64,000 nucleotides of DNA from Mesorhizobium sp. M2D.F.Ca.ET.226.01.1.1 (GTDB lineage Bacteria; Pseudomonadota; Alphaproteobacteria; Rhizobiales; Rhizobiaceae), in contig NZ_RZOY02000002.1 of the NCBI RefSeq assembly GCF_004022705.2, forward strand, positions 473,758 to 537,757, written 5' to 3'. This document shows, in pieces, positions 46,446 to 59,260 of this stretch. The notes under the pieces were generated by a model. It searched no databases, was not told where the DNA came from, and saw nothing but the letters and a program-made list of their open reading frames with translations. Position numbers and translations under genes: made by a program. How positions within the stretch are numbered: the first letter of the stretch is position 1; each line of letters begins with the position of its first letter.

Positions 46446-47270
46446 TCACGACCAGAACGACGGCGCCGTTTCTTCCAGCCGCGGCCCGCGACGAAACGGC
46501 GCGATTTTTTCGGCAAGTCCGGTGCGGTCGGAAATATCGACGCCGACCCCGCATAATGTCGCCGGTCCGGTCGCCGCCTCGAAGCGGCCTTTCGGCACTT
46601 TCGACAGGAAGCGGTTGAGCGGCTCTTCCTTGTCCATGCCGAGCGACGAATCGTAGTCGCCGCACATGCCGGCATCCGAAATATAGGCGGTACCGCCATT
46701 GAGGATCTGATGATCGGCGGTCGGCTGATGCGTATGCGTCCCCACCACCAGGCTGGCGCGGCCGTCGACGAAATGCGCGAAGCACATTTTCTCCGAGGTT
46801 GCCTCGGCATGGAAATCGACGATTGCCGCATCGGCCTGCTCGCCGAGCGGGCAGGCCGCCAGCTCGCGCTCGCCGGCCTGGAACGGGTCGTCGAGCTCGG
46901 GGTGCATGAAGACGCGACCCATGATGTTGGCGACCAGCACGCGCGCGCCGTTCCTGGCGATGTAGACGCCCGAGCCGCGCCCCGGCGTGCCTTTGGGGAA
47001 ATTGGAAGGCCGCAGGAAGCGCTCCTCGCGCGGCGCGAAGATCAGCGCGTCGCGCTGGTCCCACACATGGTTGCCGGTGGTGACAACATCCGCGCCCGCC
47101 GCGAGCGTCTCGCGAAAGATCTCCTCGGTGATGCCGAAGCCGCCGGCGGCGTTCTCGCCATTGACGATGACGAAGTCGAGCCTGAAGTCGGAAATCAGCC
47201 CCGGCAGCTGTTCCCAAACCGCCGTGCGCCCTGTTTTGCCAACCATGTCGCCGAGAAAGAGGAGTCTCAT
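46446..47270 (-). CDS. YmdB-like metallophosphoesterase
   Basis: A 274-aa protein of the TIGR00282 type. Metal-binding motifs are LFLGDMVGKTGRTA, VNGENAAGGFG, GNHVWDQRD, DFHAEATSEK and VVGTHTHQPTADH. Relatives have 2',3'-cyclic nucleotide phosphodiesterase activity. The C-terminus is short and intact. It lies in the minus-strand run with DUF3592 and 5-FCL genes. Confidence 0.92.
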   Translation of the reverse strand: MRLLFLGDMVGKTGRTAVWEQLPGLISDFRLDFVIVNGENAAGGFGITEEIFRETLAAGADVVTTGNHVWDQRDALIFAPREERFLRPSNFPKGTPGRGSGVYIARNGARVLVANIMGRVFMHPELDDPFQAGERELAACPLGEQADAAIVDFHAEATSEKMCFAHFVDGRASLVVGTHTHQPTADHQILNGGTAYISDAGMCGDYDSSLGMDKEEPLNRFLSKVPKGRFEAATGPATLCGVGVDISDRTGLAEKIAPFRRGPRLEETAPSFWS

Positions 47271-47319
47271 AGCCCCTTCTATCCAGAGCTGTGGACGCTA
47301 GGCAAGCGGCACCGAGGTC

Positions 47320-47841
47320 CTAATGCCGGCCGAAAGTGCCGCGTTGCTGTCCGGCTGGCTTGGCGCCCGCCCCGGCAGCGCGAATGGTCGAAGGCGTCAT
47401 GGGCGGGGCGTTGCGCCCGCGCAGCCAGAAGAACCAGACGTAGAGCAAAGTGAACCCGCCAGTGGCGGCAAGCAGCAGCAGCCCGCCGCGCCATCCTTTC
47501 ATCGCCGCCGTATCGAGGTTCGATGGATCAGCCGGGTCGTAGTAGAATTCTATTCTGTCGCCCTTGGCTGCCTTGTAGAGACCAATCTCCTTGTCCTTGC
47601 CGGACCATGTCATCGGCGCGTCGTTGGCGACATAGCTGACGGCGACATTGATGCCATCCGTGGTGAGACCGTTCGCCCGCGTTTCGCTGTACGGACTGAC
47701 ATCCGTTACGGTGGCGACGGTGCGTTGCCAGGCGGCTTGGTGATGCAAGCTTGTGCCGACGATGTGGGCTCCCATCGCAAACAGCACGGCGGCGATCAGG
47801 GCGAAAGGCATCAGCAAGTAGCGTGCGAAGATAAACACCAC
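47320..47841 (-). CDS. DUF3592 family membrane protein
   Basis: A 173-aa protein with TM helices at about 5-28 (RYLLMPFALIAAVLFAMGAH) and 117-137. The intervening extracytoplasmic domain (WQRTVATVTDVSPYSETRAN, then RIEFYYDPADPSN) is typical of DUF3592. A basic C-terminal tail follows. Function unknown. Confidence 0.82.
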   Translation of the reverse strand: MVFIFARYLLMPFALIAAVLFAMGAHIVGTSLHHQAAWQRTVATVTDVSPYSETRANGLTTDGINVAVSYVANDAPMTWSGKDKEIGLYKAAKGDRIEFYYDPADPSNLDTAAMKGWRGGLLLLAATGGFTLLYVWFFWLRGRNAPPMTPSTIRAAGAGAKPAGQQRGTFGRH

Positions 47842-47918
47842 GACCCCGTCGGCTCGAACTATATTGTTCGAATATTACCCGACGGTTCTTTGAAACGCGT
47901 TAAACGGATCGCGATATT

Positions 47919-48503
47919 TTAACCGACATCGAAGCGGCGCAACCCGCTCTCGGTCAGTATTTCCGCAATGATGACGTCATGGTTCTCTTCCGGCACCCGC
48001 TCGACTTCCTGGCAGTCGAAGGCGATCCCGATCAGCCTCGGCGTGATGCCCTTTTCAGCCAGCCTGGCGATCGCCCGGTCGTAGTAGCCGGCGCCATAGC
48101 CGATGCGGTGGCCGCGGGCGTCGAAGGCGGCGAGCGGCACCAGCATCAGCGTCGGGTCGAGCACTTCCGCCTCTTCATGCGGACCGACCGTGCCGAAGCC
48201 CATCTCGACCATCGGCGCGCCGCGCACCAGCTCGCGGAAGACGATCGTGGTCTTGTCGAGGATAGCCGGCAGGCAGAGCCTGGCGCCCTTCTCGCGCAGC
48301 GCGAACATCAGCGGCCGCACATCGACCTCCGAGCGCATCGGCCAGAAACCGGAGACGATCCGGCCGGGCTCGAAGTCGATTTTTTCCTTCGCGGTCTCGG
48401 CCATCTCGAGCGCGATCTCCACGCGCCAGAATTCGTCGAGCGCATCGCGGCGCGCCAGCGCTTCCTTGCGAAGCTGTTTTTTGAGGTCTTTCGGTGAGGT
48501 CAT
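47919..48503 (-). CDS. 5-formyltetrahydrofolate cyclo-ligase
   Basis: A 194-aa ATP-dependent enzyme converting 5-formyl-THF to 5,10-methenyl-THF. Motifs are KKQLRKEALARRDALDEF, VSGFWPMRSEVDVRPLMFAL and FDARGHRIGYGAGYYDRAIA. It is the E. coli ygfA counterpart, usually paired with the 6S RNA gene, and a candidate 6S RNA lies just upstream on the same strand. Confidence 0.95.
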   Translation of the reverse strand: MTSPKDLKKQLRKEALARRDALDEFWRVEIALEMAETAKEKIDFEPGRIVSGFWPMRSEVDVRPLMFALREKGARLCLPAILDKTTIVFRELVRGAPMVEMGFGTVGPHEEAEVLDPTLMLVPLAAFDARGHRIGYGAGYYDRAIARLAEKGITPRLIGIAFDCQEVERVPEENHDVIIAEILTESGLRRFDVG

Positions 48504-48594
48504 GCTCAGACGCTAGAAAGGGCCGGAATTGGATGGAGTTTTAAGAGCGACGTTTTCTAGCGCATGTCTCCCAAAATCGGGAGAGCGACGATCC

Positions 48595-48746
48595 ACACAA
48601 CCGGTGGAGAGGTCGATCCCGGGTGCCTACAAAGTAGGTGGGCGCCGTGTGGGAAAACCCACGGGTCTTCCCAGGGACAGCTCCCTAAGGATCGATAAGG
48701 CCCCGGGGATAAGTTTCTCCTGCCGGGAAGCGCAGACCGCCGGTAG
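48595..48746 (-). ncRNA. ssrS: Probable 6S RNA
   Basis: A structured, non-coding block of about 150 bases lies directly upstream of the 5-FTHF cyclo-ligase on the same strand, the usual position of ssrS. On the minus strand the ends can pair (ACCGG with CCGGT, GGTC with GACC). The interior has several hairpins, including GGGAGCTGTCCC and CCTACTTTGTAGG. Homology was not tested, and boundaries are estimated. The remaining gap 48504-48905 contains only a fragment of the GCATGTCTCCC repeat near 48561. Confidence 0.55.
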
Positions 48747-48905
48747 CGAATATAGGCCGGCGGGTGGCCGGGCGCCAGAGAAACGGATGGGCGTTTGAGC
48801 GTTATTTGCTTGGTCGCCTATCGCCCAGGCGGGCCAGTTTGGCGTCGAAGCTTGCGCGCATGCGCACGGCTCCTTACGGTCGCCGCAAAATAGCCAGGAG
48901 AAAAA

Positions 48906-49745
48906 ATGCGTTTCGAAGGCACAGCGGCCTATGTCGCCGACAAGGATTTGATGGTCGCGGTCAACGCCGCGATCGCGCTGGAGCGGCCCTTGCTGGTCAA
49001 GGGCGAGCCCGGCACCGGCAAGACCGAGCTCGCCCGGCAAGTGGCGTCGGCGCTCGGGCTGGACTTCATCGAGTGGAACGTCAAGTCGACCACCAAGGCG
49101 CAGCAGGGCCTCTACGAATATGACGCGGTCTCGCGGCTGCGCGACAGCCAGCTCGGCGACGAACGCTTCAACGAAATCGCCAACTACATCAAGCGCGGCA
49201 AGCTGTGGGACGCCTTCGCGGCGCAAAAGAAGGTAGTGCTTTTGATCGACGAGATCGACAAGGCCGACATCGAATTCCCCAACGACCTCCTGCAGGAGCT
49301 CGACCGGATGGAGTTCTTCGTCTACGAGACCGGAGAGACGATCCGCGCCGAATTCAGGCCGATCGTCATCATCACCTCGAACAATGAGAAGGAGCTGCCG
49401 GACGCTTTCCTGCGCCGCTGCTTCTTCCACTACATCCGCTTCCCCGACATCGACACGCTGCATCGCATCGTGGAAGTGCATTATCCCGGCATCAAGCAGA
49501 ACCTGGTGCGGGCGGCGCTCACCCAGTTCTACGAAATCCGCGATGTGCCTGGCCTGAAGAAGAAGCCCTCGACCTCCGAAGCGCTCGACTGGATCCGCCT
49601 GCTGGTCGCCGATGACATCGCACCGGAAGACCTGCGCGCAGACCCGAAGAACATGCTGCCGAAACTGCACGGTGCGCTCTTGAAGAACGAGCAGGACGTG
49701 CATCTGTTTGAGCGCTTGGCATTCATGGCCAGGCGGCAGGGTTAA
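48906..49745 (+). CDS. MoxR family AAA+ ATPase
   Basis: A 279-aa ATPase with Walker A KGEPGTGKTELARQ and Walker B VLLIDEIDKADIEFPNDLLQ. Sensor 1 (VIITSNNEKELPDAFLRRC) and a C-terminal lid are present. It resembles the CoxD/MoxR chaperones that act with VWA proteins to insert metal cofactors or remodel enzymes. The matching VWA gene is at 50291. No cox or mox structural genes are here, so its target is unknown. Confidence 0.93.
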   Translation: MRFEGTAAYVADKDLMVAVNAAIALERPLLVKGEPGTGKTELARQVASALGLDFIEWNVKSTTKAQQGLYEYDAVSRLRDSQLGDERFNEIANYIKRGKLWDAFAAQKKVVLLIDEIDKADIEFPNDLLQELDRMEFFVYETGETIRAEFRPIVIITSNNEKELPDAFLRRCFFHYIRFPDIDTLHRIVEVHYPGIKQNLVRAALTQFYEIRDVPGLKKKPSTSEALDWIRLLVADDIAPEDLRADPKNMLPKLHGALLKNEQDVHLFERLAFMARRQG

Positions 49746-49836
49746 GCCGGCAGCAATAGCGCTTTCCCCTTCTGTGGACCGTTGCCGGCAAGCGGCCGCT
49801 GCCGCAGCTTCGGGTGCAAATGTTGGAGGAGAGAAA

Positions 49837-50283
49837 ATGTCCGAAATCACCATCCGCCCGCTGGCGCAGTCCGACCACGCCGACTGGCGGCGGCTATGGA
49901 CCGCTTACCTCACCTTCTACGAGACCAAGCTGCCGCAAGAGGTCTATGATCTCACCTGGAAGCGGCTGTTCACGGCCGGCGAGTTCGAGCCGAAGGGCTT
50001 TATCGCCACGCTGGACGGCAAGGCCGTCGGCCTGACCCATTACCTCTACCACCGCTCCTGCTGGTCGCCGGTCAACAACTGCTATTTGCAGGACCTTTTC
50101 GCCGACCCGGACGTGCGCGGCAAAGGCGTGGGCGCGGCGCTGATCAAGGCTGTGCAGGACGAGGCCGGCAAGATCGGCGTCAAGAACGTCTACTGGATGA
50201 CGCATGAGACCAACACCACGGCGCGCCGGCTTTACGACCATGTGGCGCGGCGGACAGGCTTCATCGAGTACGATCTGCTATAA
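49837..50283 (+). CDS. GNAT family N-acetyltransferase
   Basis: A 148-aa protein beginning MSEITIRPLAQSDHADWRRL after GGAGGAGAG. The acetyl-CoA loop is DLFADPDVRGKGVGAALIKA and the C-terminal motif is THETNTTARRLYDHVARRTG. It sits between the MoxR ATPase and the VWA protein, 7 bases before the latter. Confidence 0.93.
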   Translation: MSEITIRPLAQSDHADWRRLWTAYLTFYETKLPQEVYDLTWKRLFTAGEFEPKGFIATLDGKAVGLTHYLYHRSCWSPVNNCYLQDLFADPDVRGKGVGAALIKAVQDEAGKIGVKNVYWMTHETNTTARRLYDHVARRTGFIEYDLL

Positions 50284-50290
50284 GGGCTGA

Positions 50291-51481
50291 ATGTTCATCC
50301 CTTTCTTCCTCGAACTGAAGGCCGCGCGGGTTCCCGTTTCGCTCCGGGAATATCTGTCGCTGCTGGAAGGGCTGGAAGCCGGGCTGGTCGACTATGACGT
50401 CGAGGCTTTCTACTATCTTGCGCGCTCGGCCCTGGTGAAGGACGAGCGCCATATCGACCGTTTCGATCAGGTCTTCGCGCATGTCTTCAAGGGCGTCGAG
50501 GCGCTCGGCGGCCCGGATGCCGTCGATGTCGCCAACATTCCCGAGGAATGGCTGCGTCGGCTGGCCGAAAAGCACCTGACCGAGGAGGAAAAAAGGCTGG
50601 TCGAGGCTTTGGGCGGTTTCGACAAGCTGATGGAGACGCTGAAGCAGCGGCTCGAGGAACAGAAAGGCCGCCACCAGGGCGGCTCGAAATGGATCGGCAC
50701 CGGCGGCACCTCGCCCTTCGGCGCCTATGGCTACAATCCCGAAGGCGTGCGCATCGGCCAGCACGAGAGCCGGCATCGCCGAGCGGTGAAAGTCTGGGAC
50801 AAGCGCGAATTCAGGAATTTCGACGACACCGTCGAGCTCGGCACCCGCAACATCAAGGTGGCGCTGAAGCGGCTGCGCCGCTGGGTGCGCGAGGGCGCCG
50901 AGGAAGAGTTCGACCTGCCCGGCACCATCCACGCCACCGCCGAGCATGGCTACCTCGACATCAAGACGCGGCCCGAGCGGCGCAACGCGGTAAAACTTCT
51001 CATGTTCTTCGATGTCGGCGGCTCGATGGATGACCATATCCGCGGCGTCGAGGAACTCTTCTCGGCCGCCCGCGCCGAGTTCCGCCAGCTCGAATATTTC
51101 TACTTCCACAACTGCCTCTACGAGCGCGTCTGGAAGGACAACCGGCGCCGCCTTGCCGAGACGATCCCGACCTTCGACCTCATCCACAAATACGGACCGG
51201 ACTATAAGGTGATCGTTGTCGGCGATGCCTCGATGAGCCCCTACGAGATCGCCCATCCGGGTGGCTCGGTCGAGCACTGGAACCCCGAGGCCGGAAGTGT
51301 TTGGCTGGCGCGCCTGTTGCAGCAATGGCCGAACGCGATTTGGCTCAATCCCGAAGCGGAGAAGAACTGGCGCTACACCCACTCGACCCAGATGATCAGC
51401 GAGATCTTCGGTGGCCGCATGTTCCCGCTGACGCTGGCTGGGCTGGAGGCTGCGACCAGGCAGTTGTCGCGCAAGCATTAG
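50291..51481 (+). CDS. VWA domain-containing protein (CoxE-like)
   Basis: A 396-aa protein. The N-terminal half is helical (FIPFFLELKAARVPVSLREY, typical of the CoxE family). The C-terminal half is a VWA domain whose MIDAS-type loop reads FFDVGGSMDDHI, with Gly where DxSxS has the first Ser. This is common in this subfamily. It is a partner of the MoxR ATPase two genes upstream. Confidence 0.92.
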   Translation: MFIPFFLELKAARVPVSLREYLSLLEGLEAGLVDYDVEAFYYLARSALVKDERHIDRFDQVFAHVFKGVEALGGPDAVDVANIPEEWLRRLAEKHLTEEEKRLVEALGGFDKLMETLKQRLEEQKGRHQGGSKWIGTGGTSPFGAYGYNPEGVRIGQHESRHRRAVKVWDKREFRNFDDTVELGTRNIKVALKRLRRWVREGAEEEFDLPGTIHATAEHGYLDIKTRPERRNAVKLLMFFDVGGSMDDHIRGVEELFSAARAEFRQLEYFYFHNCLYERVWKDNRRRLAETIPTFDLIHKYGPDYKVIVVGDASMSPYEIAHPGGSVEHWNPEAGSVWLARLLQQWPNAIWLNPEAEKNWRYTHSTQMISEIFGGRMFPLTLAGLEAATRQLSRKH

Positions 51482-51575
51482 CTGGGATGGCGTTGGCAAG
51501 TGGTGTAACAATCACCTACCTTCGTGCGAATACCCGTTGCAAGCAACAACGAGCCGTTAAGGCCGAGGAGATTTC

Positions 51576-51980
51576 ATGGACACCCACGCCTATCCCGTCA
51601 TCCGCACCGACGCCGAGTGGCGCGCCCGGCTGACGCCGGAGCAATATGCCGTGATGCGCAACCACGGCACCGAGCGTCCCGGCAGCTGCGCCCTGCTCTA
51701 CGAGAAGCGCGCCGGCACCTTCTATTGCGTCGGCTGCGATCAGCCGCTGTTCGAATCCAAGCTGAAGTTCGAAAGCGGCACCGGCTGGCCGAGCTTCAAC
51801 GATCCCGTTGCCGGCTCGATCGAAACCACCGTCGACCGCAGCTACGGCATGGTCCGCACCGAATGCCACTGCTCGCGCTGCGGCAGCCATCTCGGTCATG
51901 TCTTCGAGGACGGCCCTCCGCCGACCGGCCTGCGCTATTGCATCAACGGCGTGGCGCTGCGTTTCGAGCCTGCGGCCTGA
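51576..51980 (+). CDS. msrB: Peptide-methionine (R)-S-oxide reductase MsrB
   Basis: A 134-aa enzyme that repairs the R epimer of methionine sulfoxide. Zinc cysteines appear in FYCVGCDQPLF and HCSRCGSHLGHVFEDG. The catalytic cysteine is in LRYCINGVALRF. All key residues are present. It is followed by a hairpin terminator. Confidence 0.97.
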   Translation: MDTHAYPVIRTDAEWRARLTPEQYAVMRNHGTERPGSCALLYEKRAGTFYCVGCDQPLFESKLKFESGTGWPSFNDPVAGSIETTVDRSYGMVRTECHCSRCGSHLGHVFEDGPPPTGLRYCINGVALRFEPAA

Positions 51981-52001
51981 CCTATTTCGGATATGACTTC
52001 G

Positions 52002-52027
52002 CAAAGGGCGGCTTCGGCCGCCCTTTT
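52002..52027 (+). terminator. Terminator after msrB
   Basis: AAAGGGCGGC and GCCGCCCTTT flank a TTCG tetraloop and are followed by TT. It lies between convergent msrB and a small membrane-protein gene, so it may serve both. Confidence 0.85.
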
Positions 52028-52037
52028 TCGTGGAAGC

Positions 52038-52364
52038 TCAGGCGACGGCAGTCGCAATCAACCAGAGCGCGGAACCCAGCATCATCAGCTGCGCCTTGAA
52101 GCCGCCGGCCTTCTCCGCCGTGCGCCAGACGGCGATCGTCAAGAAGATGTTGTAGGGAACGGGGAGGAAATGCACCGCCAGCACCAGCCAGAGCGGCAGC
52201 TTCGATCCTAGCAGCACGAGCGCCAGCGCCGACGAGGTGATGCTGATTGCTGTGCCGACAAGCAGCATGTCGCGCCAGAACAGCCGGTCGAGCGGCGCCT
52301 CGCCTCTCCAGCGGGCGCGGAAGAAACCGGTATTCTTACCTGCTGCCGGGTTTGCCTTTTCCAT
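52038..52364 (-). CDS. Small membrane protein, function unknown
   Basis: A 108-aa protein starting MEKANPAAGKNTGFFRARWR, with three probable TM helices: about 33-55 (MLLVGTAISITSSALALVLL), 57-75 and 88-106. The start follows GAGAAG. I do not recognise the family. Confidence 0.72.
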   Translation of the reverse strand: MEKANPAAGKNTGFFRARWRGEAPLDRLFWRDMLLVGTAISITSSALALVLLGSKLPLWLVLAVHFLPVPYNIFLTIAVWRTAEKAGGFKAQLMMLGSALWLIATAVA

Positions 52365-52520
52365 CAATCGGGCTTCTCGGGCCACCATTGCAATCTCAGA
52401 TCCTTGACGAAAATCGGATGCCGGGAGGTGCAGAAATCGCCCGCCAAAACGTGTACCATCACAAGCCTGTGATCCGCATCGCATTCTGTCTTTTGCATGG
52501 CAAACACGGAGAGGTTCAGA

Positions 52521-53030
52521 ATGGCCGGTCACGTCTACAATGTTCTTTTTCTCTGCAACGCCAACTCGGCCCGCTCGATCATGGGCGAGGCCATTCTCAA
52601 CCGGCTCGGCGCCGGCCGCTTCAAGGCCTATTCCGCCGGCGCGAATCCCAGCGGCACCGTCAATCCCTACGCTCTGCAGCTTCTGGAAAGCCTGAACTAC
52701 GACACATCCTTCGCCCGCTCGAAAGGCTGGGACGAATTCTCCGGACCGGATGCGCCGAGGATGGATTTCGTCTTCACGCTCTGCGACAGCGCGGCGAATG
52801 AAAGCTGCCCGGTCTGGCCCGGCCACCCGTTGACGGCGCTCTGGGCGGTGCCGGATCCCTCCAAGGCTACCGGCAACGACGCCGAGCAGCATTTCGCCTT
52901 CGCCGACGCCTACCGCATGATGAGCAATCGTATCGGCCTGTTCGCCAACCTGCCGATCCATTCGCTAGACCAGATGGCGCTGCAGCAGCACCTGGACGAT
53001 ATCGGCCGCGATCAGGTTGCGGCGAACTGA
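52521..53030 (+). CDS. Low-molecular-weight phosphatase/ArsC-like protein
   Basis: A 169-aa protein. The active-site loop CNANSARS (Cys12) is the C(X)5R signature of LMW phosphatases and thioredoxin-type arsenate reductases. MDFVFTLCDSAANESCPVWP gives the further cysteines used by such arsenate reductases. AVPDPSKATG has the general-acid aspartate. The start ATG follows GGAGAGG. Arsenate reduction is more likely than protein dephosphorylation, but no ars genes are adjacent. Confidence 0.88.
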   Translation: MAGHVYNVLFLCNANSARSIMGEAILNRLGAGRFKAYSAGANPSGTVNPYALQLLESLNYDTSFARSKGWDEFSGPDAPRMDFVFTLCDSAANESCPVWPGHPLTALWAVPDPSKATGNDAEQHFAFADAYRMMSNRIGLFANLPIHSLDQMALQQHLDDIGRDQVAAN

Positions 53031-53105
53031 CGGTGACTGCGTGGGGCGTAGCCGCGCAACGGCCGGGTCCTTCAGGACGGTTAGCAATCCCTGAAGGTCA
53101 TCACC

Positions 53106-53381
53106 ATGCCGGCCCTGATCTACGCCGCGGAGAAGGACCGCTGGCTACCGCCACGCTTTCACGCCGCATGGATCGGGCAAAACCTTCCCGGAGCGGATTA
53201 TCGCGTCATCGCAAACGCCTGGCACTTCGCCTTCATGAACCCCGCCAGCGCCCCGATCCCGACATTGGATGGCGACATCAGCGCCGACCCTCCCGGCTTC
53301 GATCGCGCGGAATTTCTGAAGCAACTCGGCGAGGAAATCCCGGCATTCTTCGATCGAGCGCTCACGCTCGCACCGAACTGA
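53106..53381 (+). pseudogene. C-terminal remnant of a dienelactone-type alpha/beta hydrolase
   Basis: 91 aa match the end of a predicted dienelactone hydrolase: MPALIYAAEKDRWLPP holds the Asp strand, and NAWHFAFMNPASAP the catalytic His. DRAEFLKQLGEEIPAFFDRA is the final helix. The nucleophile half is missing, and upstream in frame there is a stop within 25 bases. It is therefore a truncated gene, although the reading frame downstream is intact. Confidence 0.65.
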
Positions 53382-53390
53382 GCGCAGGTC

Positions 53391-53837
53391 TTACGGCCGG
53401 GCGTCCCCCAGCACGGCGAGGACGGCCTGTTCGAAGAGCGAGCATTCGGTCACCAGCCAGTCGGCCATGGCTGGCCAGTTATCCTCGGCATAGCAGTTCA
53501 CCCGCCACATCGAGTTGATACCGAGGCCCTCGCAACTCTGTTCGGGCTTGAGCTTCAGCCTGGTCTCGATCGCCGGCTGGAATGGCTTCAATCGCGACCA
53601 GGACTCCGTTGCGCCGTACTTTTCATTGCGGCCGAAGAAGACGCCGACATGGTTCTGCGCCGGCGCGACATACATCGAAAGGACCAGGGCGAAGTCCGGC
53701 AGCCCACGCTGCCAGAACCATGGCCCGCGCCGCGCCATCCTTGGCTTTTCTTCCGGATGCCGCTCCGCGAACAGCGCCCAGAAGCCGCGATGGCGGAACT
53801 CCGAGGCACGGCGGCCGCCGAAGTCGAACTCGTTCAT
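53391..53837 (-). CDS. Conserved hypothetical protein (DUF4268-like)
   Basis: A 148-aa protein rich in Trp and Phe (EFRHRGFWALFAERHPEEKP, then AEDNWPAMADWLVTECSLFE). The layout, a barrel-like middle and a C-terminal WPxxxxWL helix, resembles the DUF4268 family; this is inference. The start MNEFDFGGRRAS is the first ATG after the gapR stop codon. It lies 22 bases downstream of gapR and is probably co-transcribed. Confidence 0.7.
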   Translation of the reverse strand: MNEFDFGGRRASEFRHRGFWALFAERHPEEKPRMARRGPWFWQRGLPDFALVLSMYVAPAQNHVGVFFGRNEKYGATESWSRLKPFQPAIETRLKLKPEQSCEGLGINSMWRVNCYAEDNWPAMADWLVTECSLFEQAVLAVLGDARP

Positions 53838-53859
53838 GGCCGGCCTCCGGCCATGCGCC

Positions 53860-54120
53860 TCAGACCATGCCGAGAGCAGCCTTGTAGAGGTCCAGGATCG
53901 ATTCCTCCTCCTGGCGCTCGGCCTGGTCCTTCTTGCGCAGCCGCACGATGGTGCGGATCGCCTTGGTGTCGAAGCCGGTGCCCTTGGCCTCCGCATAGAC
54001 ATCCTTGATGTCGTCGGAGATCGTCTTCTTCTCTTCCTCGAGCCGCTCGATACGCTCGATGATGGTGCGCAGCTGGCCGGCGGCTACAGTCTGGCTGGTC
54101 TCGGTGATTTCGTCGGCCAT
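53860..54120 (-). CDS. gapR: DUF2312/GapR nucleoid-associated protein
   Basis: 86 aa: [40 protein letters not shown] and [20 protein letters not shown] match the family. In Caulobacter, GapR binds overtwisted DNA and stimulates topoisomerases during replication. Homology-based call. An alternative start is 42 bases upstream (MAGIAMAP). Confidence 0.9.
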   Translation of the reverse strand: MADEITETSQTVAAGQLRTIIERIERLEEEKKTISDDIKDVYAEAKGTGFDTKAIRTIVRLRKKDQAERQEEESILDLYKAALGMV

Positions 54121-54272
54121 TTTTCTCTCCGCGTCTTCTGGAGCCATGGCGATTCCCGCCACGGCAAATTGGAGCGGGTTCCCTGCCCGAGCGGACGCGG
54201 CGGGTCAAGACACTTGTCGAGCGGCTGTGGACGGCTGCTGTCAGCCGCCCATCAAGCATCACGCTCCGACCA

Positions 54273-57731
<3,459 letters not shown>

Positions 57732-57948
57732 GGACTGGGCTCCAGCAGCGGAAGGAAAAGCAAACCGCGCAATGATTAACGTGAAAATGCTGCAGTGCAA
57801 CCGAATTTGCACGACATCTAAACCGATTTAAATCGTTTGTTTGCGCCAAACGTGCCGCCGCTGTTTCTTCCAACGCCGTTGGTAGGTAGCGGGAGGGTCG
57901 CCCAGGGCCGAGCGCGGGCCCCTTACGGCAGCAAGGCCGCAAACTAAA

Positions 57949-57972
57949 ATGCCCGGCGCAAGCGCCGGGCAT
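57949..57972 (-). terminator. Terminator after livK
   Basis: ATGCCCGGCGC and GCGCCGGGCAT flank AA on the top strand. On the minus strand TTTAGTTT follows. It lies 30 bases beyond the livK stop codon, separating it from pyc. Confidence 0.85.
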
Positions 57973-58001
57973 CCCATTGAAAGTCGGCTGGAGTGGCCGG
58001 C

Positions 58002-59123
58002 TTATTTCTCGAAGTAGCTGTACTTGCCGTCGTCACCCTTCTTCCATTCGTAGATGACGTAGTCCGGACGGGTGATATCGCCCTTGGCGTCGTAGCCGAT
58101 CTCGCCAATAACCGTCTTCCACGGACCGCCGGACTTGATCACTTCGGCAACCTTCTGCGCATCGTCGGCCGAACCGACCTTGGCGATAGCCTGCGAGATG
58201 ATCTGCACGGCGGCATAGGAGTAGAGCGTGTAGGCTTCCGGCTCGAAGCCGGCGGCGCGGAACTTCTCCACGACTTCCTTGGCGTCCGGGTTCTTGCGCG
58301 GGTCCGGAGCGAAGGTGTTGAGCGTGCCGGCAACCGCGTCACCCGCGATCGAGGCCAGTTCGTTGGAGACGATGCCATCGCCCGAGAACATCGGCGCCTT
58401 CAGGCCCTGGTCGGCCGTCTGACGGATGATCAGGCCGGCTTCGGTGTGCAGGCCACCCCAGTAGATCAGGTTGACGTTGTTTTCCTTCATCTTGGCGATG
58501 AGGGCCGAGAAGTCCTTGTCGCCGACATTGATGCCTTCATACATCACTTCCTTGATGCCGTTGGCGTTCAGATTCTTCTTGGTCTCGTCGGCAAGGCCCT
58601 GCCCGTAAGGCGTCTTGTCGTGGACGATGGCGATCTTGGCGTCCTTGAAGTTTTTGGCGATGTAGTCGCCGGCCACCTTGCCCTGCTGGTCGTCGCGACC
58701 GCAGGTGCGGAAGGTGTTCCACAGGCCGCGCTCGGTAAGCTTCGGATTGGTTGCCGACGGCGTCATGACGAGGATGCCGTTTTCGGCATAGACTTCCGAA
58801 GCCGGAATGGTCACGCCCGAATTGAAGTGGCCGTCGACGAACTTGACGCCGTCGGCGACGAACTTGTTGGCGACCGAGATGCCCTGCTTGGGATCGGAGA
58901 CGTCGTCGCCGATCTCGATCTTGAGCTGCTGGCCATTGACGCCGCCCGCCGCATTGATGTCGGCGACAGCCTGTTCAGCGCCCTTCTGCAGCTGTGCGCC
59001 GAAGGCGGCGTTCGGGCCGGTGATCGGACCGGCGACGCCGATCAGGATGTCAGCGGCCCACGCGCTGCCGCTGAACGCGATGAACGCGGTCAGCGCAACG
59101 GCGGACAAGAGTGATTTTTTCAT
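58002..59123 (-). CDS. livK: Branched-chain amino acid ABC transporter substrate-binding protein
   Basis: A 373-aa periplasmic binding protein with signal peptide [20 protein letters not shown] (cleavage after SAWA). Typical Leu/Ile/Val-binding features are [20 protein letters not shown] and [20 protein letters not shown]. It is the last gene of the liv cluster and follows the DUF6867 gene after a 137-base gap, which may hold its own promoter. Confidence 0.95.
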   Translation of the reverse strand: MKKSLLSAVALTAFIAFSGSAWAADILIGVAGPITGPNAAFGAQLQKGAEQAVADINAAGGVNGQQLKIEIGDDVSDPKQGISVANKFVADGVKFVDGHFNSGVTIPASEVYAENGILVMTPSATNPKLTERGLWNTFRTCGRDDQQGKVAGDYIAKNFKDAKIAIVHDKTPYGQGLADETKKNLNANGIKEVMYEGINVGDKDFSALIAKMKENNVNLIYWGGLHTEAGLIIRQTADQGLKAPMFSGDGIVSNELASIAGDAVAGTLNTFAPDPRKNPDAKEVVEKFRAAGFEPEAYTLYSYAAVQIISQAIAKVGSADDAQKVAEVIKSGGPWKTVIGEIGYDAKGDITRPDYVIYEWKKGDDGKYSYFEK

Positions 59124-59260
59124 TGAAACGCTCCCATTTACGGAGTGGGCGTGGATGATACTTTCATGCGATGCCCACCCTTATCGCAGAAAGCATAGAA
59201 TGCCGATTTTCAGGCACTTGTCACGCCGATTCGTCCCCCGAGACGGCGTAATGGTGAACG

